Notes: a model not told the origin generated them from the letters alone. A DNA stretch of 64,000 nucleotides from Planctomycetota bacterium (GCA_020638795.1 JACKHW010000004.1:62001-126000); one strand, 5' to 3'; shown: positions 7,780 to 17,586, counted from the stretch's first letter. Numbers and translations: made by a program.

Positions 7780-9347
7780 CTCTGCGCATCGCATCGCTCG
7801 CGGCACTCCTGCTCGTCGCTTCGGCAGCCCGGTCACAAACGCCGCAAGGCGCGTCCGAGAGCCTCTCACCGCAAGCACTCGCCGAGCGTGGGCTCGACGA
7901 CGATGCGATCGCGGCATGGCGTCACCAAATCGCGGAAAACGGCTCGGACCGCACTGCGCGGATCGCGCTGATCGACTTCTTGCTGGCGAAGGATCGCTTC
8001 AACGACGCGCTCGACGAAGCGCGTGCCGCGATCGAGGCGATCCCGCGCGACTTCGATCTGCTCATGCGCATGACGCTCGCGTGCCAGCGCAAGGGTGAGG
8101 CGCTCGCGCTGACTCTCGGTGGGCGCACGTCCAGCAAGGATTGGTTCCTCGACGTGATCCGGTGGGCAGGCGAAGCGAGCGCCATCGCACCCTCGAAGCA
8201 CGAGCCGTACGCGATCCGAGGGATGGCTCGCTTCGGACTCGGGCGCATCGACGAAGCCAAGGAAGACGCCGAGACCTTGATCCGCGTCGCGAAAGACCAC
8301 CCGAGTGGTTACCTGCTGCTCGCCGATTGCCTCTTCGAGGAGTACCAGTCGGCCAAGAAGGACGCCGAGGCGGACAAGGCGAAAGCGCTGGCCGCCAAGA
8401 TCGAGAGTGCCGTCGACACCGCGCTCGCGCTCGACCCGAAACGCTTCCTCGGCTGGCGACGTCGCGGTGATGTTCTTGCTTGGGAAGGCAAGATCGACGA
8501 GGCGACGAAGGCATGGAGTGAGGCGCTCGGACTCGACCCGGAGCGCGGCACGCCGTACGACTGGATCCGTGACAACGTCGACGCGAAGTTGCGCATCACG
8601 ATGTTCACGCGCGCGCTCGAGCGCTTCGATACCCTGGGCACGGCGCCGACCAATGCCAAGGCTCGTCTCCATTGGGAACTCGGTCGTCTTCTGTTCGATG
8701 CCGAACAGTACGACGCATGCCGCAAGCAGTTCCAGGCGTGCTACGACCTACGCAACGACTGGCTCAACGCCCTCTTCTATCACGGGCTCGCGTCGTGGGA
8801 ACTCGACGACAAGGACATGTCGCTGCTCGCGTTCGGCCTCTTCGCACAGAAGGACGCCGCTCTCCTCGCTCAGGCCGTGCGCGATTCGGGACCGAGTCGC
8901 GACGTCAACAAGAGCTACGTCAAGTACTTCGCCGACCTCGCGTTCCAACGCGGCAACGCACCGATGTCGCGCGACCTCAACCACACGATCGCACTGCTCG
9001 AGGACGACGCGGCGCGATGGAACAACTACGCGTTCTTGTGTCGTGAGACCGGTCTCTTCGAACAGAGCCATGACGCATACACGAAGGCTCTGGAGCATGC
9101 ACCCGACGACCCGCAGCTCCTCAACGACGCGGCCGTGATCCTGCAGTATCACTTGCACCGCGATCTCGATCAGGCCAAGTCGATGTACGAACGCGCGATC
9201 GCGAACACCAAGAAGCAGCTCGACAAGAAGAAGCTGCCGAAGGAAGACAAGGAGCGTTACGAACTCGCGCAGAAGAACGCCGAGGCGAACCTCGAGGCAC
9301 TGAAGGCCGAGCTACGAAAACGGAAGAAGGACGGCTCGAAGAAGTAG
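7776..9347 (+). CDS. Secreted TPR protein, paralogue of the preceding protein
   Basis: 523 residues with a classical signal peptide (about 1-21, ending ARSQ). Mostly TPR-like helical pairs. The C-terminal module (WNNYAFLCRETG, YTKALEHAPDD, NDAAVILQYHLHRD, YERAIANTKKQL) is clearly related to the ends of both halves of the upstream 1219-residue protein, so the locus holds three copies of one architecture. The tail is Lys-rich. Translation is coupled to the upstream gene by ATGA. Function unknown; likely a periplasmic partner of the upstream protein. Confidence 0.8.
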   Translation: MTLRIASLAALLLVASAARSQTPQGASESLSPQALAERGLDDDAIAAWRHQIAENGSDRTARIALIDFLLAKDRFNDALDEARAAIEAIPRDFDLLMRMTLACQRKGEALALTLGGRTSSKDWFLDVIRWAGEASAIAPSKHEPYAIRGMARFGLGRIDEAKEDAETLIRVAKDHPSGYLLLADCLFEEYQSAKKDAEADKAKALAAKIESAVDTALALDPKRFLGWRRRGDVLAWEGKIDEATKAWSEALGLDPERGTPYDWIRDNVDAKLRITMFTRALERFDTLGTAPTNAKARLHWELGRLLFDAEQYDACRKQFQACYDLRNDWLNALFYHGLASWELDDKDMSLLAFGLFAQKDAALLAQAVRDSGPSRDVNKSYVKYFADLAFQRGNAPMSRDLNHTIALLEDDAARWNNYAFLCRETGLFEQSHDAYTKALEHAPDDPQLLNDAAVILQYHLHRDLDQAKSMYERAIANTKKQLDKKKLPKEDKERYELAQKNAEANLEALKAELRKRKKDGSKK

Positions 9348-9372
9348 GCGCTTCGGTTTGCCGGCTCAGGTC

Positions 9373-10185
9373 TCAGTCGTCAGCGACCATGCGGTCAGCC
9401 AGCCACGAATAGTCCCGAGGGGAGACTTCGCACGGATTGCCGTGTGCGTGGCGAATGTGCCACGGATGATCGCCACGAGGCACCGCGATCCACGTCGCGT
9501 GGGTCGTACGAGGAACACCGCTCTGAATGCACACCGGCCACGTGCCGTCGGCGTCGATCGAGCGACGCGGGGTGCCGGAAGACGTGGCAGTGGATGTGGC
9601 CCGCGCTCGACCGGTCGCAAGCACGACGACGAGGCGATCGAGGATCGCCTCGATGTCGAAAACATCGGGAGCACTGGCCCCGGCCCACCACTCGGCAAGT
9701 CCGTCGATCTCCGTCGAGCCGGGCTCGCGATCGTTTCCGAGCACTTCGAGGTCGCCCGACGCTTCGCGAGTCTCGAAGCTTCGACCACCGCCGCCGTGCA
9801 CCCAGAGCCCCTCGTCCCGATCACCGAGGTAGAGCCCGAATCCACGGACTCGATGCGTCTCGACGATGCGCCGAACGACGACCTCGGCCCTCACGAGTGA
9901 CGCTTCGCCGAGCGCCGCCGTCAAAATCCGACCGCGACTCAGAACCTGTTTCGAGGCGCCTGGATTCGAATCTGTGAAGTTCGTGATCGCCGCGACGAGG
10001 CCGTGTTCGTTGCAACCGACCCACGACCCGCCGTCGCGGCGGTCCCGCGGAAACACCGCTCGCACGTGTCCGACGTGGTGCAGACCCGGGGGCGATGCAC
10101 GACGCTCGGGGTCTTCGTCCCGACTCGCGGCGACGCACAGGGGGTAGGCAGCCCGCTTCGCGCGGCACACGACCAGAGTGCACAT
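9373..10185 (-). CDS. TANGO2/NRDE family protein
   Basis: 270 residues starting MCTLVV at 10185, chosen because family members keep Cys as residue 2. The diagnostic NRDE-like motif is present as AASRDEDPERRA (Ser in place of Asn), followed by GGSWVGCNEHGLVAAITNF, the conserved core of the family. Members have an Ntn-hydrolase-like fold; the eukaryotic homologue is linked to Golgi organisation and lipid or haem handling, but the bacterial role is not established. It converges on the TPR gene (25 bp between the stops) and diverges from the glycosidase-like gene. Confidence 0.85.
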   Translation of the reverse strand: MCTLVVCRAKRAAYPLCVAASRDEDPERRASPPGLHHVGHVRAVFPRDRRDGGSWVGCNEHGLVAAITNFTDSNPGASKQVLSRGRILTAALGEASLVRAEVVVRRIVETHRVRGFGLYLGDRDEGLWVHGGGGRSFETREASGDLEVLGNDREPGSTEIDGLAEWWAGASAPDVFDIEAILDRLVVVLATGRARATSTATSSGTPRRSIDADGTWPVCIQSGVPRTTHATWIAVPRGDHPWHIRHAHGNPCEVSPRDYSWLADRMVADD

Positions 10186-10462
10186 CGATGCCACGCTATG
10201 GCGCTGTCGTCGAAACTCCAACAGCTTCGCCGCCTTCTGCGCCCCGTGTTCGGGACGAATTCTCGCACCGTAGAGTTCGAGGAGTCTTCGAGAGCGTCCC
10301 GCGTCGGTCCGTCTCGCGCTCGAAATCCGCTGCGCCGTCGAATCCGATGGCCAGCTGACACTCTCGATGCTTTCCTATGCGCACTTCGGCAGCACGCATC
10401 CCCTGCCCGAAACACGTCCTTTATCGATCCACGAATCGTCCGATCCCCTCTTGGGAGACCGT

Positions 10463-13400
10463 ATGCGAGTTCTTGCCCCTTCCCGTTTCCGAACAGCCGG
10501 CTTCGACCGGCGCGGCCTGAGCCTGCTCGCAACGCTCGCCTCCTCGTTGGCACTGTCCTTTCCGGGTCATGCCCAGGACAAGGCACCGCGCCTCGAACTC
10601 GGGCGTCCGTGGCTCGAGAACCTCTCCACCGCTCGTCAGGCGTTTCGACTCGAAGAAAGCGCAACCGTCGACAAGCGCGTGCGCGGGGTCTTCCCGATCG
10701 GAGACGGACACGTTTTCGCTTACCAAGGCCTCGGTCGCCGGGCAAATCACCTCCAGGGTCTGAGCGGTCCGCGGTACCAGACTGCCGCCGTCCACGCGCC
10801 CCAAGGACACTTCGGCGAACTCGTCCTCGACCTGGTTGCTGGAAGTGAAGTCGTCGCGCTGCCGGAACAGCGCGTGTGGCGAGCACGCGGCGTCAATGCG
10901 GTGTTCGGCGAGGACGCGAGTGACGATGGCGTTTCGCTGCAGACCCTGACCTTCGCGTCGTTCACGACCGACACGCTCTGGCGCATCGTCGAAGTGCACA
11001 ACGGCTCGAACGCGCCACGGCAGCTCGCGGTGCGCGCAACGTGGACGCACGCCCAGCGCGGGGATGGAAGCACGCTATCGAGCGTCGATCCGGGCAAGGG
11101 CTTCGAAGCGCAGCTGGTCTCCTCCCGTGCTGCGACCGCATCCGACAAGAACCTCGACATCGATGTCGGCACACTCGCACCCGGCGCCAAGGCGCGTTTC
11201 GTGCTCGCACTTCGAACGAAGCTCGGTGGTGCCGACTTCGCAGCGAAGACGATCGACGAAGAGAACGCTTTGGCCGCACTCGACGCGATGCACGTCTTTT
11301 GGCAACGACGCTTGTCGAATACCGCAACGCTCACGATCGAAGACGAGCGACTCACCGACCTCGTCGAGGATTGGAAGGTCTTGATGCTCGTCCAGCGTTG
11401 CGCCGAGTCGGGTGGCGTGGCTCCCATGGTCAGTTATCGCGGCACGTGGATCCGCGACAACACGGGGCCGATGCTCGCCTTCTTGCGATACGGCCTGTTC
11501 ACCGAAGCGAAGCAACTGCTCGACTACGTGTATCGCGCCACGCTCGTGACCGGGACGCTGCAGAATCACTTCCCGCTCGACCTCGACGTCAGCAAGGCGG
11601 CGGAGATCGAGAAGACGATCCGCTGGGACACCTTGCGTATCCCGCCGACCGAACTCGCGTCGTGGATCATCCTGCAGCACGAGTGGTACTACCGCGCGAC
11701 GTGGGACATAGACTTCCTCGAAGCGCGTTGGCCGTTCCTCAAAGCCTGCTACAACGCCCTCAAGGCGGGTGCGGATGCCTCGTTCCCGACGCACGGCGAC
11801 GAGACGTATCTGCACGGTGCGTTCTTCAGTCTTTGGCCCGATCGTGTCGGACAAGACGCGGCACTGCCCGCCGACGCTCCGGGACGTCGTGCGCGGAGCT
11901 TCGACAACTCGATGCTCTATCTCATCACGATCAACGCGATGGGCGAACTCGTCGAGGATCTCGACAAGCGCAGAGCGGGGAACGCCGGTGAAAAGGAAGG
12001 TTGGTCGAGCACCAACAAGGCAGCCTTCGACCGCTATCACGTCGACTACTTGCTCAAGATGGAGTCGGTCTTCTGGGATCCCGAGCATCAACGGTTCGCG
12101 CCGTTCGTCTCGCCGATCACAGGCGCAATGCACCCGGCACCGTACGCACCGGTCAACCTGCGTCCACAATGGATCGGGTACACGTACGCCATCGGTGAGA
12201 AGAACCGAGAGAACCTGAGACACACACTCGACGAACTGTGGCAGAAGGACGGACGCATCGGCATGACGCCGACGACCGGCTACGTGACGGGTTCGGTGCA
12301 GGGTCTCTTGCTGTATTCGCTCGCCGATCTCGAGGACGCGCGGCGCGACGACGCTCTGCAGGCTCTCGTTCGGATGGCGGGCCCTGCCGGAGAATGGGGC
12401 GAACTCTACGATCCCGAAGGCCATCCGATCGCGGGCTACGATGCCGAATACCCAAACCGCCTTCGCCCATGGGAAAGCGGCATCAACATCGATGCGATCT
12501 TCTTTGCACTCAACGGCATTCGTTACGTCACGTGTCCGGGCTGGTCCAAGAAGGATGCGCGGATCAAGCTGCGACTGCCCGGTCAGGCATCGTGGTGGGC
12601 ACTTCGCGGCGCGGAGCACGACGCACATCGGTTCGACATCTTCGTCGACCGCGTCTTCGAACCCGTCTATCCGCAAGACCCCAAGAAGGCCGCGAATGCG
12701 ACCGGCGTTCCAGAGAGCAGGATGCGGTTCCGCGTCGAGTACGACGCGATCAACAAGCGCGCCGCCGGACTCGACTGGATCGATGCCGCCGTCAATGTCG
12801 GGGCCACGCTCTACATGCGTCTACCGACCCTCGATGCACCGATCTACGAGGTTGCCGAGTGGCCGGCGGACTCGGAGGCGTTCTTCCCGAAACGAGACGG
12901 ACCGGGCAACTGGAAGTTCGAGCGACCTGTCGTTGCATCCGCGAACACGCTCATTCTGACGAGTCGCATGGATGGCCCGAGCAACGGCAGCCGCCTCGAC
13001 GTCGGAACGCCGATGGACGTCGCCGCGTTCCGCGGTCTCTTGCTCGATGGGGACAAGCCTCGCTTCGACCGCGTGCTCGTCGATGTCGGAGCCAATGCAC
13101 CTTCGCGCGCGACGATGAAGAGTGCGGCGTTCTGGTCCGAGGTTCGCCCCGTGATCGACGACTACGTCGCCAAGGGTGGTTCGTGGACGGAGACTCCGTT
13201 CTTGGATTCGTGGCACGTCCTCGCTCCGCTCCGCGGAACCGGCGTCGAAGCGCTGCGCGCCGACCTGCCCGGTGTGCAAGCGACGACGTTCGAAGGAACC
13301 ATCGAGACCGGTGACGGGACAGCGTCGTGGCGTGACGTCCGAGCCCAACGCCTCGCGATCGGTGACGACTCGTTGCAGAAAGACCAGCGTGTCGTCCTCG

Positions 13401-13666
13401 CCGTGACCGAGTTCGCGGTCAACGGGGACCTGGAAGCGATCCTCAAGGTCGGGTGCTCAGCCCCGTTCTCGACGTTCCTCGACGGCAAGAAGATCGAGGT
13501 CGGGAGTACGGACCGCGGTTCGGATCGAGCCGATCGCTTCGAAGGACTCGTTCGCCTCGGCAACGGACGACACCGTCTGGCCTTCGCCTTGCTCGCTGGC
13601 GACGCGGAGGCCGTTCTTCGAGCACGCTTCGCGCGCATCGACGGAACGCCACTCGAACTGAAGTAG
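10463..13666 (+). CDS. Secreted six-hairpin glycosidase-like protein
   Basis: 1067 residues. The ATG at 10463 is preceded by GGGAG and gives a signal peptide ending near GHAQ (about residue 36). Residues about 40-290 look like a beta-sandwich of the kind preceding (alpha/alpha)6 glycoside hydrolase domains (VWRARGVNAVFGED, WRIVEVHNGS). Residues about 310-720 are helical with YRGTWIRDNTGPMLAFLRYG, WDTLRIPPTELASWI and a Trp-rich WYYRATWDIDFLEARWPFL, resembling glucoamylase/GH15- or GH65-like barrels, where RD near the first hairpin lines the active site. The C-terminal 300 residues are probably beta-rich. Substrate cannot be told from sequence; export suggests polysaccharide processing outside the cytoplasm. 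Confidence 0.72.
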   Translation: MRVLAPSRFRTAGFDRRGLSLLATLASSLALSFPGHAQDKAPRLELGRPWLENLSTARQAFRLEESATVDKRVRGVFPIGDGHVFAYQGLGRRANHLQGLSGPRYQTAAVHAPQGHFGELVLDLVAGSEVVALPEQRVWRARGVNAVFGEDASDDGVSLQTLTFASFTTDTLWRIVEVHNGSNAPRQLAVRATWTHAQRGDGSTLSSVDPGKGFEAQLVSSRAATASDKNLDIDVGTLAPGAKARFVLALRTKLGGADFAAKTIDEENALAALDAMHVFWQRRLSNTATLTIEDERLTDLVEDWKVLMLVQRCAESGGVAPMVSYRGTWIRDNTGPMLAFLRYGLFTEAKQLLDYVYRATLVTGTLQNHFPLDLDVSKAAEIEKTIRWDTLRIPPTELASWIILQHEWYYRATWDIDFLEARWPFLKACYNALKAGADASFPTHGDETYLHGAFFSLWPDRVGQDAALPADAPGRRARSFDNSMLYLITINAMGELVEDLDKRRAGNAGEKEGWSSTNKAAFDRYHVDYLLKMESVFWDPEHQRFAPFVSPITGAMHPAPYAPVNLRPQWIGYTYAIGEKNRENLRHTLDELWQKDGRIGMTPTTGYVTGSVQGLLLYSLADLEDARRDDALQALVRMAGPAGEWGELYDPEGHPIAGYDAEYPNRLRPWESGINIDAIFFALNGIRYVTCPGWSKKDARIKLRLPGQASWWALRGAEHDAHRFDIFVDRVFEPVYPQDPKKAANATGVPESRMRFRVEYDAINKRAAGLDWIDAAVNVGATLYMRLPTLDAPIYEVAEWPADSEAFFPKRDGPGNWKFERPVVASANTLILTSRMDGPSNGSRLDVGTPMDVAAFRGLLLDGDKPRFDRVLVDVGANAPSRATMKSAAFWSEVRPVIDDYVAKGGSWTETPFLDSWHVLAPLRGTGVEALRADLPGVQATTFEGTIETGDGTASWRDVRAQRLAIGDDSLQKDQRVVLAVTEFAVNGDLEAILKVGCSAPFSTFLDGKKIEVGSTDRGSDRADRFEGLVRLGNGRHRLAFALLAGDAEAVLRARFARIDGTPLELK

Positions 13667-13699
13667 CGAGCCTCCGGCGGGAAACGCGCGATCCCGGTG

Positions 13700-15955
13700 C
13701 TACTTCTTCTCGTCCTTCCCGCGGATGCGTTCCGTTTCCGGTGCGGTCGCTGGCGGAACGAAGGGAGCCTGGCGATCCGGGCCCTCGGCATCCGAACCGT
13801 CATCGACGACACGCAAATAGATCAAGAGCGAGGAGCCGTTCGCGCTCGCCGCTCGTCGGAGCGCGTCGTGGATCTGGGCGAACGTCAGGAGGGAGTCCAT
13901 CGAAAAGGACTGTGCCGTGTCCGCGCGCAACGCGCGCGTCGCGAGAGGCGCGCGCTGTGTGGGATCGGCCTGCTCCGCCCGTGCCCGTTGATCGAAGGCA
14001 CGGCCACCGTCCTTTCCGGCGGCACCGGTGGAGTCGACTCGTCGAGCCGATTGGCCTTGACGATCGACGGGGTCGTTCTTTGCGTCACGATCCAAATCGA
14101 CCGACTTGGCTCGTTCTTCCAACGTCTCCTGATACTCGGCCTGCTCACGCTGTTTCGGATCTTGATCCGGACGCGATGCCTGGTCCGTCGGTGCCCCTTT
14201 GGCGACCTGGAGACCGCGGTCCAGCGACGGCCCTGCGGCCGGGAGACCGAAGTGCACGACGGTCTCGGCTGGCTTCCATTCCGACTTCGCGAGGAGCACG
14301 GCAGCACCACGCACGAGCGCGGCACGCTCACCGCCGATGCGCAACAAGCGATCCTGTTCGCTCGGTCGCGGCGACGCGACTTGACTGATGTTGCTCGTGT
14401 CGAACATCGCCCTCTCGCGCCCGACACGCACCGCATCGTCATCGGCGAGCTGGGTTGCCTCGGTGCCGAGTTTGTCGACCTTGCGCGGCTCCATCCAGCC
14501 AACCGGCGTGGTGGCTGCGAATGCGACGAGGCTGGCGCCGCCCACGAGCGGTTGCGCCTCGAGCTGGCTGCTCGAAACCCAGTCGTAGAAGCGAGGGAGG
14601 TCGGCACGCGGCACTTCGATGTGCAACGCGGCGAGTTGCAGATCACGGGTCCACAACCGGCCCAGTACGGGTGGCGGCGACTGCAGCGTGAGGCCATCCG
14701 GCGCGGCGATTGGGCTCTTCTTGGCGCCGCCCGCCACGGCACCGATCTCCGGCCCCCCGGTCGCAGGCCCCTTGTTCACCGGCGCGGATGGCGCCAGTGG
14801 CCCCTTGAACGATCGTCCCGGCGACGACGGACCTGGCGACGATGGTCCGCCCGGACTCGGCGACCTTTTGTCCTCCGGCTTCGCGGCGACGCCGGACCCG
14901 ACATCGACCTGCTTGCCGGACTTGCGCATGAGCTCTCCGGCATCGTCTCGTTCAGGTCCGCCTGCACGGCCTGCTCCTGCGCCTCCCGCGCCGGCAGTCG
15001 GAACGTCAGCCGTTCTCTCGAGTTCTTCGTCCTGTGGTGACAGCTGACTTGCCGACCGATCGCGCTGCGAATCGTCCTCGAGCGCACCGGCTCGGCTTCC
15101 TGACAGCAGTTCCTTCTCCGCGAGCCTGAGGATCGAAACGGTTCCGAAGCCATTCGAGTCGTTCGAACCACCATCACGATCGTTGGCCTCGCCTGGCTCG
15201 CCCTTCGGAGCCCCACCCTCGCCGAGGTGCAGAACGCGAAGCGACGCACCGTCGCTCGGATCGTCCTTCGTTGCACCGTCGATCGCCTTGCGCTCGCGCT
15301 CGAGACCGCCCTTGGCGATCGCCCCGGCGAAGTCGTCCGTGGACTTGTCGGCACCCGTGGATCCTTCCACCGTCGAGTCGCCCGATTTCGGATTGGTCGT
15401 CCGAGTCACCCTCGCGAAGGAAGCCTGCTCACCGGTGTCTCGACCGCTCTCGGACGGCGCTGCGGTCTCCACGATGCTCCGGTTCGAGTACTCGTCATAG
15501 CGGGCAACGGAATCTGGAGCGGGGCCCGCGCGCTCGAGTGCGAAGAAGACGACCAAACTCGCCGCGGCGAGTCCGACCGACGCAAACCAAGCGAAGCGCG
15601 AGCCGCTGCGTCGCACGGGCGGAAGTTGCTTGGCGACATCGGCGAGAATGCGTGCGCGCAGCGCCGACCCTCCATCGACGCGGCGCTCGGCGTCCCCGAC
15701 GGCTCGTAGAAGCTCGACGCGACGACAGTAGGAGTCGAAGCGACGCGCGAGAGCCGAATCCGCCGCAAGCATGCGATCGCAGCGTCCCCGCTCCGACGGC
15801 TCGAGCACGCCTTCGAAGTAGTCGAGGAACCACTCGGGGTCCGAATCTTGTTTCGCCGAATCGGGGGCGTCGAACGCGTAGCCATCGTCGAGGAAGTCGT
15901 CGTTGGGCCAATGGCCCGGATCGTCTTCCGGGCATCCATCGAACTGGTCCTTCAT
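13700..15955 (-). CDS. Large membrane anti-sigma-factor-like protein
   Basis: 751 residues, ATG at 15955 overlapping the sigma gene stop (ATGA). The cytoplasmic N-terminus (about 1-118) has a WFLDYFEGVLEPSERGRCD stretch, like the helices of anti-sigma domains with DGELxxxER, although the usual zinc-ligand HxxxCxxC is not seen. One membrane helix lies at about 121-140. The outside part is a very long Gly/Ser/Pro/Asp-rich linker (about 150-415) followed by a folded region (about 425-590, RDLQLAALHIEVPRADLPRF) and a polar, charged tail. Known anti-sigma factors are usually 200-300 residues. Assigned from its coupling to the sigma factor and its topology. Confidence 0.7.
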   Translation of the reverse strand: MKDQFDGCPEDDPGHWPNDDFLDDGYAFDAPDSAKQDSDPEWFLDYFEGVLEPSERGRCDRMLAADSALARRFDSYCRRVELLRAVGDAERRVDGGSALRARILADVAKQLPPVRRSGSRFAWFASVGLAAASLVVFFALERAGPAPDSVARYDEYSNRSIVETAAPSESGRDTGEQASFARVTRTTNPKSGDSTVEGSTGADKSTDDFAGAIAKGGLERERKAIDGATKDDPSDGASLRVLHLGEGGAPKGEPGEANDRDGGSNDSNGFGTVSILRLAEKELLSGSRAGALEDDSQRDRSASQLSPQDEELERTADVPTAGAGGAGAGRAGGPERDDAGELMRKSGKQVDVGSGVAAKPEDKRSPSPGGPSSPGPSSPGRSFKGPLAPSAPVNKGPATGGPEIGAVAGGAKKSPIAAPDGLTLQSPPPVLGRLWTRDLQLAALHIEVPRADLPRFYDWVSSSQLEAQPLVGGASLVAFAATTPVGWMEPRKVDKLGTEATQLADDDAVRVGRERAMFDTSNISQVASPRPSEQDRLLRIGGERAALVRGAAVLLAKSEWKPAETVVHFGLPAAGPSLDRGLQVAKGAPTDQASRPDQDPKQREQAEYQETLEERAKSVDLDRDAKNDPVDRQGQSARRVDSTGAAGKDGGRAFDQRARAEQADPTQRAPLATRALRADTAQSFSMDSLLTFAQIHDALRRAASANGSSLLIYLRVVDDGSDAEGPDRQAPFVPPATAPETERIRGKDEKK

Positions 15956-16677
15956 CGAACCTCCTCCTCTCCGTCGAGCCGCGCGCGAACCCGCGCTCGT
16001 GCTCGATGAAGCCGTGATCGAACGGTTCCTTTGGGAAGGTCGAGGATCTCGGCGATTTCGTCGTAGCTCCGGCCCTCCAGATCGCGCAGGGTCAGGATCA
16101 CACGCCAGAGTTCGGGCAACTCGGAAATGGCACGCCGGCACGCTTCGAACAACTCACGCCGTTCAGTGTCGGTGCCCGGGATCGAAGTCGGGGCAGCAGG
16201 CTCGTACGAGAAGCCGTCCCCATCCTCATCGAAACTCTGGTGGAGACTCAGGGTGCGCCGATCGCGCTTGAGCGCCTTGCGCTTGCGAAGTTCGCTGATG
16301 CACACGTTGATCGTGATGCGGTGAATCCAAGCGCCGAGGGCGCAATCTTGTCCGAAGCGAGGCAACGCCCGAAAGACGCGCAAGAAGACTTCTTGGACGA
16401 GGTCCTCGACGAGTTGTCGATCACGCGCCCACATTCGGCGCACAAGACGAAAGACTCGGCCCTGGAAGCGGTCCACGAGTTCGCTGGCCGCCGACGTGTC
16501 GCCGCTGACGATGCGATCGACGAGTTCCTTCGCATCGTCGCCGCGCCAATCCACGTTCGCGTCTTGGAGCGCTCGCGGAAGCACACGCTCGCGCGCCGGT
16601 TCCGCCTGCCTCGCGTCCCCCCCACGACGCAATCCGGCGACGCGGTCTTCGGGTTGGGTCGGCTCGGACAAACTCAT
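15952..16677 (-). CDS. ECF RNA polymerase sigma factor
   Basis: 241 residues from ATG at 16677 (MSLSEPTQ). Region 2 is clear (VDRFQGRVFRLVRRMW, VEDLVQEVFLRVFRAL, WIHRITINVCISELRKRK), as is region 4 (LPELWRVILTLRDLEGRSYDEIAEIL, KGTVRSRLHRARARVRARL). No region 3 is present, as expected for group 4 sigma factors. It heads an operon with the membrane anti-sigma-like protein, so it presumably responds to an envelope signal. Open sequence continues upstream in frame but is Arg-rich and unlike the family, so the shorter start is preferred. Confidence 0.92.
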   Translation of the reverse strand: MSLSEPTQPEDRVAGLRRGGDARQAEPARERVLPRALQDANVDWRGDDAKELVDRIVSGDTSAASELVDRFQGRVFRLVRRMWARDRQLVEDLVQEVFLRVFRALPRFGQDCALGAWIHRITINVCISELRKRKALKRDRRTLSLHQSFDEDGDGFSYEPAAPTSIPGTDTERRELFEACRRAISELPELWRVILTLRDLEGRSYDEIAEILDLPKGTVRSRLHRARARVRARLDGEEEVR

Positions 16678-16818
16678 GACTCGAACATCATCCTCACCGG
16701 AAACCCCGGCGCGGTCCAATGGCCCGTGAGATCGCGCCATCCGCGAGCCGATCGAAAGGGCCGTCCGCGGGGTCCGCTTGCCGGATGTCGTGAGGAGCAT
16801 CGCCATGAAGGTGCGCAA

Positions 16819-16844
16819 AACGCCACGATAGGGTCGAAGGTCCC
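16819..16844 (-). promoter_or_regulatory. Candidate ECF-type promoter upstream of the sigma gene
   Basis: On the minus strand GGGACC (16844-16839) is followed after 16 bp by CGTT (16822-16819). ECF sigma factors often use a GGAAC-like -35 and a CGT-containing -10 and often activate their own operon. It lies about 140 bp upstream of the sigma gene start. The match is partial and could be chance in G+C-rich DNA. Confidence 0.25.
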
Positions 16845-16898
16845 GACTTTTTCGGCGGACGCAGGGCCGGCCCGTCCATTCGCGCTATGAAGGGATCC

Positions 16899-17126
16899 AT
16901 GACGTCACGCTTCAAGACCAAGTGTCCTTGCTGCAAGGCGACGGTGCTCGTCGACCCCGACCGCCGACGCATTCTCTCGCTGGGAGACGGCGCGAATGCG
17001 TCCGACCTGCTCGAAAACGCCGACACACTCCTCGAAGAAGAGGAGAAGCAGCGTGGAGCGTCATTCGAGCGCGCCTTCGAGGAAGAGACGACCAAGAAGA
17101 CTCCGCGCCTCGAAGACCTCCTCTGA
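16899..17126 (+). CDS. Small hypothetical protein with a CxxC zinc-ribbon-like motif
   Basis: 75 residues from ATG 16899, preceded by AAGGGA at normal spacing; an in-frame ATG at 16887 is an alternative that would add four residues. The N-terminus carries CPCCKATVLVD, half of a zinc-ribbon motif, and the rest is acidic and helical (ENADTLLEEEEKQR, FEEETTKK). Only one CxxC pair is present, so a bound metal would need a dimer or partner. It diverges from the sigma gene. Function unknown. Confidence 0.6.
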   Translation: MTSRFKTKCPCCKATVLVDPDRRRILSLGDGANASDLLENADTLLEEEEKQRGASFERAFEEETTKKTPRLEDLL

Positions 17127-17231
17127 AGACGCACGGCGAATCCCGTACCCGCCACGTATTCGCATCGACGCATATGCTTGCGATGCTCCGGTCGCGCCGT
17201 AAGCTGCGGCCCATCCTCGAGGGTCGCAGCC

Positions 17232-17585
17232 ATGGACTACCGGCAACTTCCTGGCGATCCGGGGGAGGCGGAGCGCTTCTCCTGGTCCAACTTCCTCACG
17301 CCTGACGGGCGCGCGGCACCGGACGTATCCACCGACCTCGAGAGCCCGGTTGCCCGAGGTGCGTCGAGTGCCGAAGAAGGCGCGTCGTCCCCCAGTCGCA
17401 GCCATGAGTCCCGTGTTCCCCTCCGGACGTCGGCAGGTGTCGTGCTCCTGGCCATTTTCGTCACGACGCTGACATTCACCGTGCCACGCCTCGCACCCGG
17501 ACTTGCCAGCGTGTGGTCGCTCGTCTTGCCGATCGGCGACGGGGACTCCGACTTCCTCGATGGTGAGATCCCGGTCGACGATTGA
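17232..17585 (+). CDS. Small single-pass membrane protein, hypothetical
   Basis: 117 residues from ATG at 17232, preceded by GAGGG. A polar, Ser-rich N-terminus (about 1-62) is followed by one hydrophobic helix (about 67-84, GVVLLAIFVTTLTFTV) and an acidic end (IGDGDSDFLDGEIPVDD). No known domain recognised. It converges on rodA with a single base between the stops. It may be co-transcribed with the small CxxC protein 105 bp upstream. Confidence 0.55.
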   Translation: MDYRQLPGDPGEAERFSWSNFLTPDGRAAPDVSTDLESPVARGASSAEEGASSPSRSHESRVPLRTSAGVVLLAIFVTTLTFTVPRLAPGLASVWSLVLPIGDGDSDFLDGEIPVDD

Positions 17586-17586
17586 G

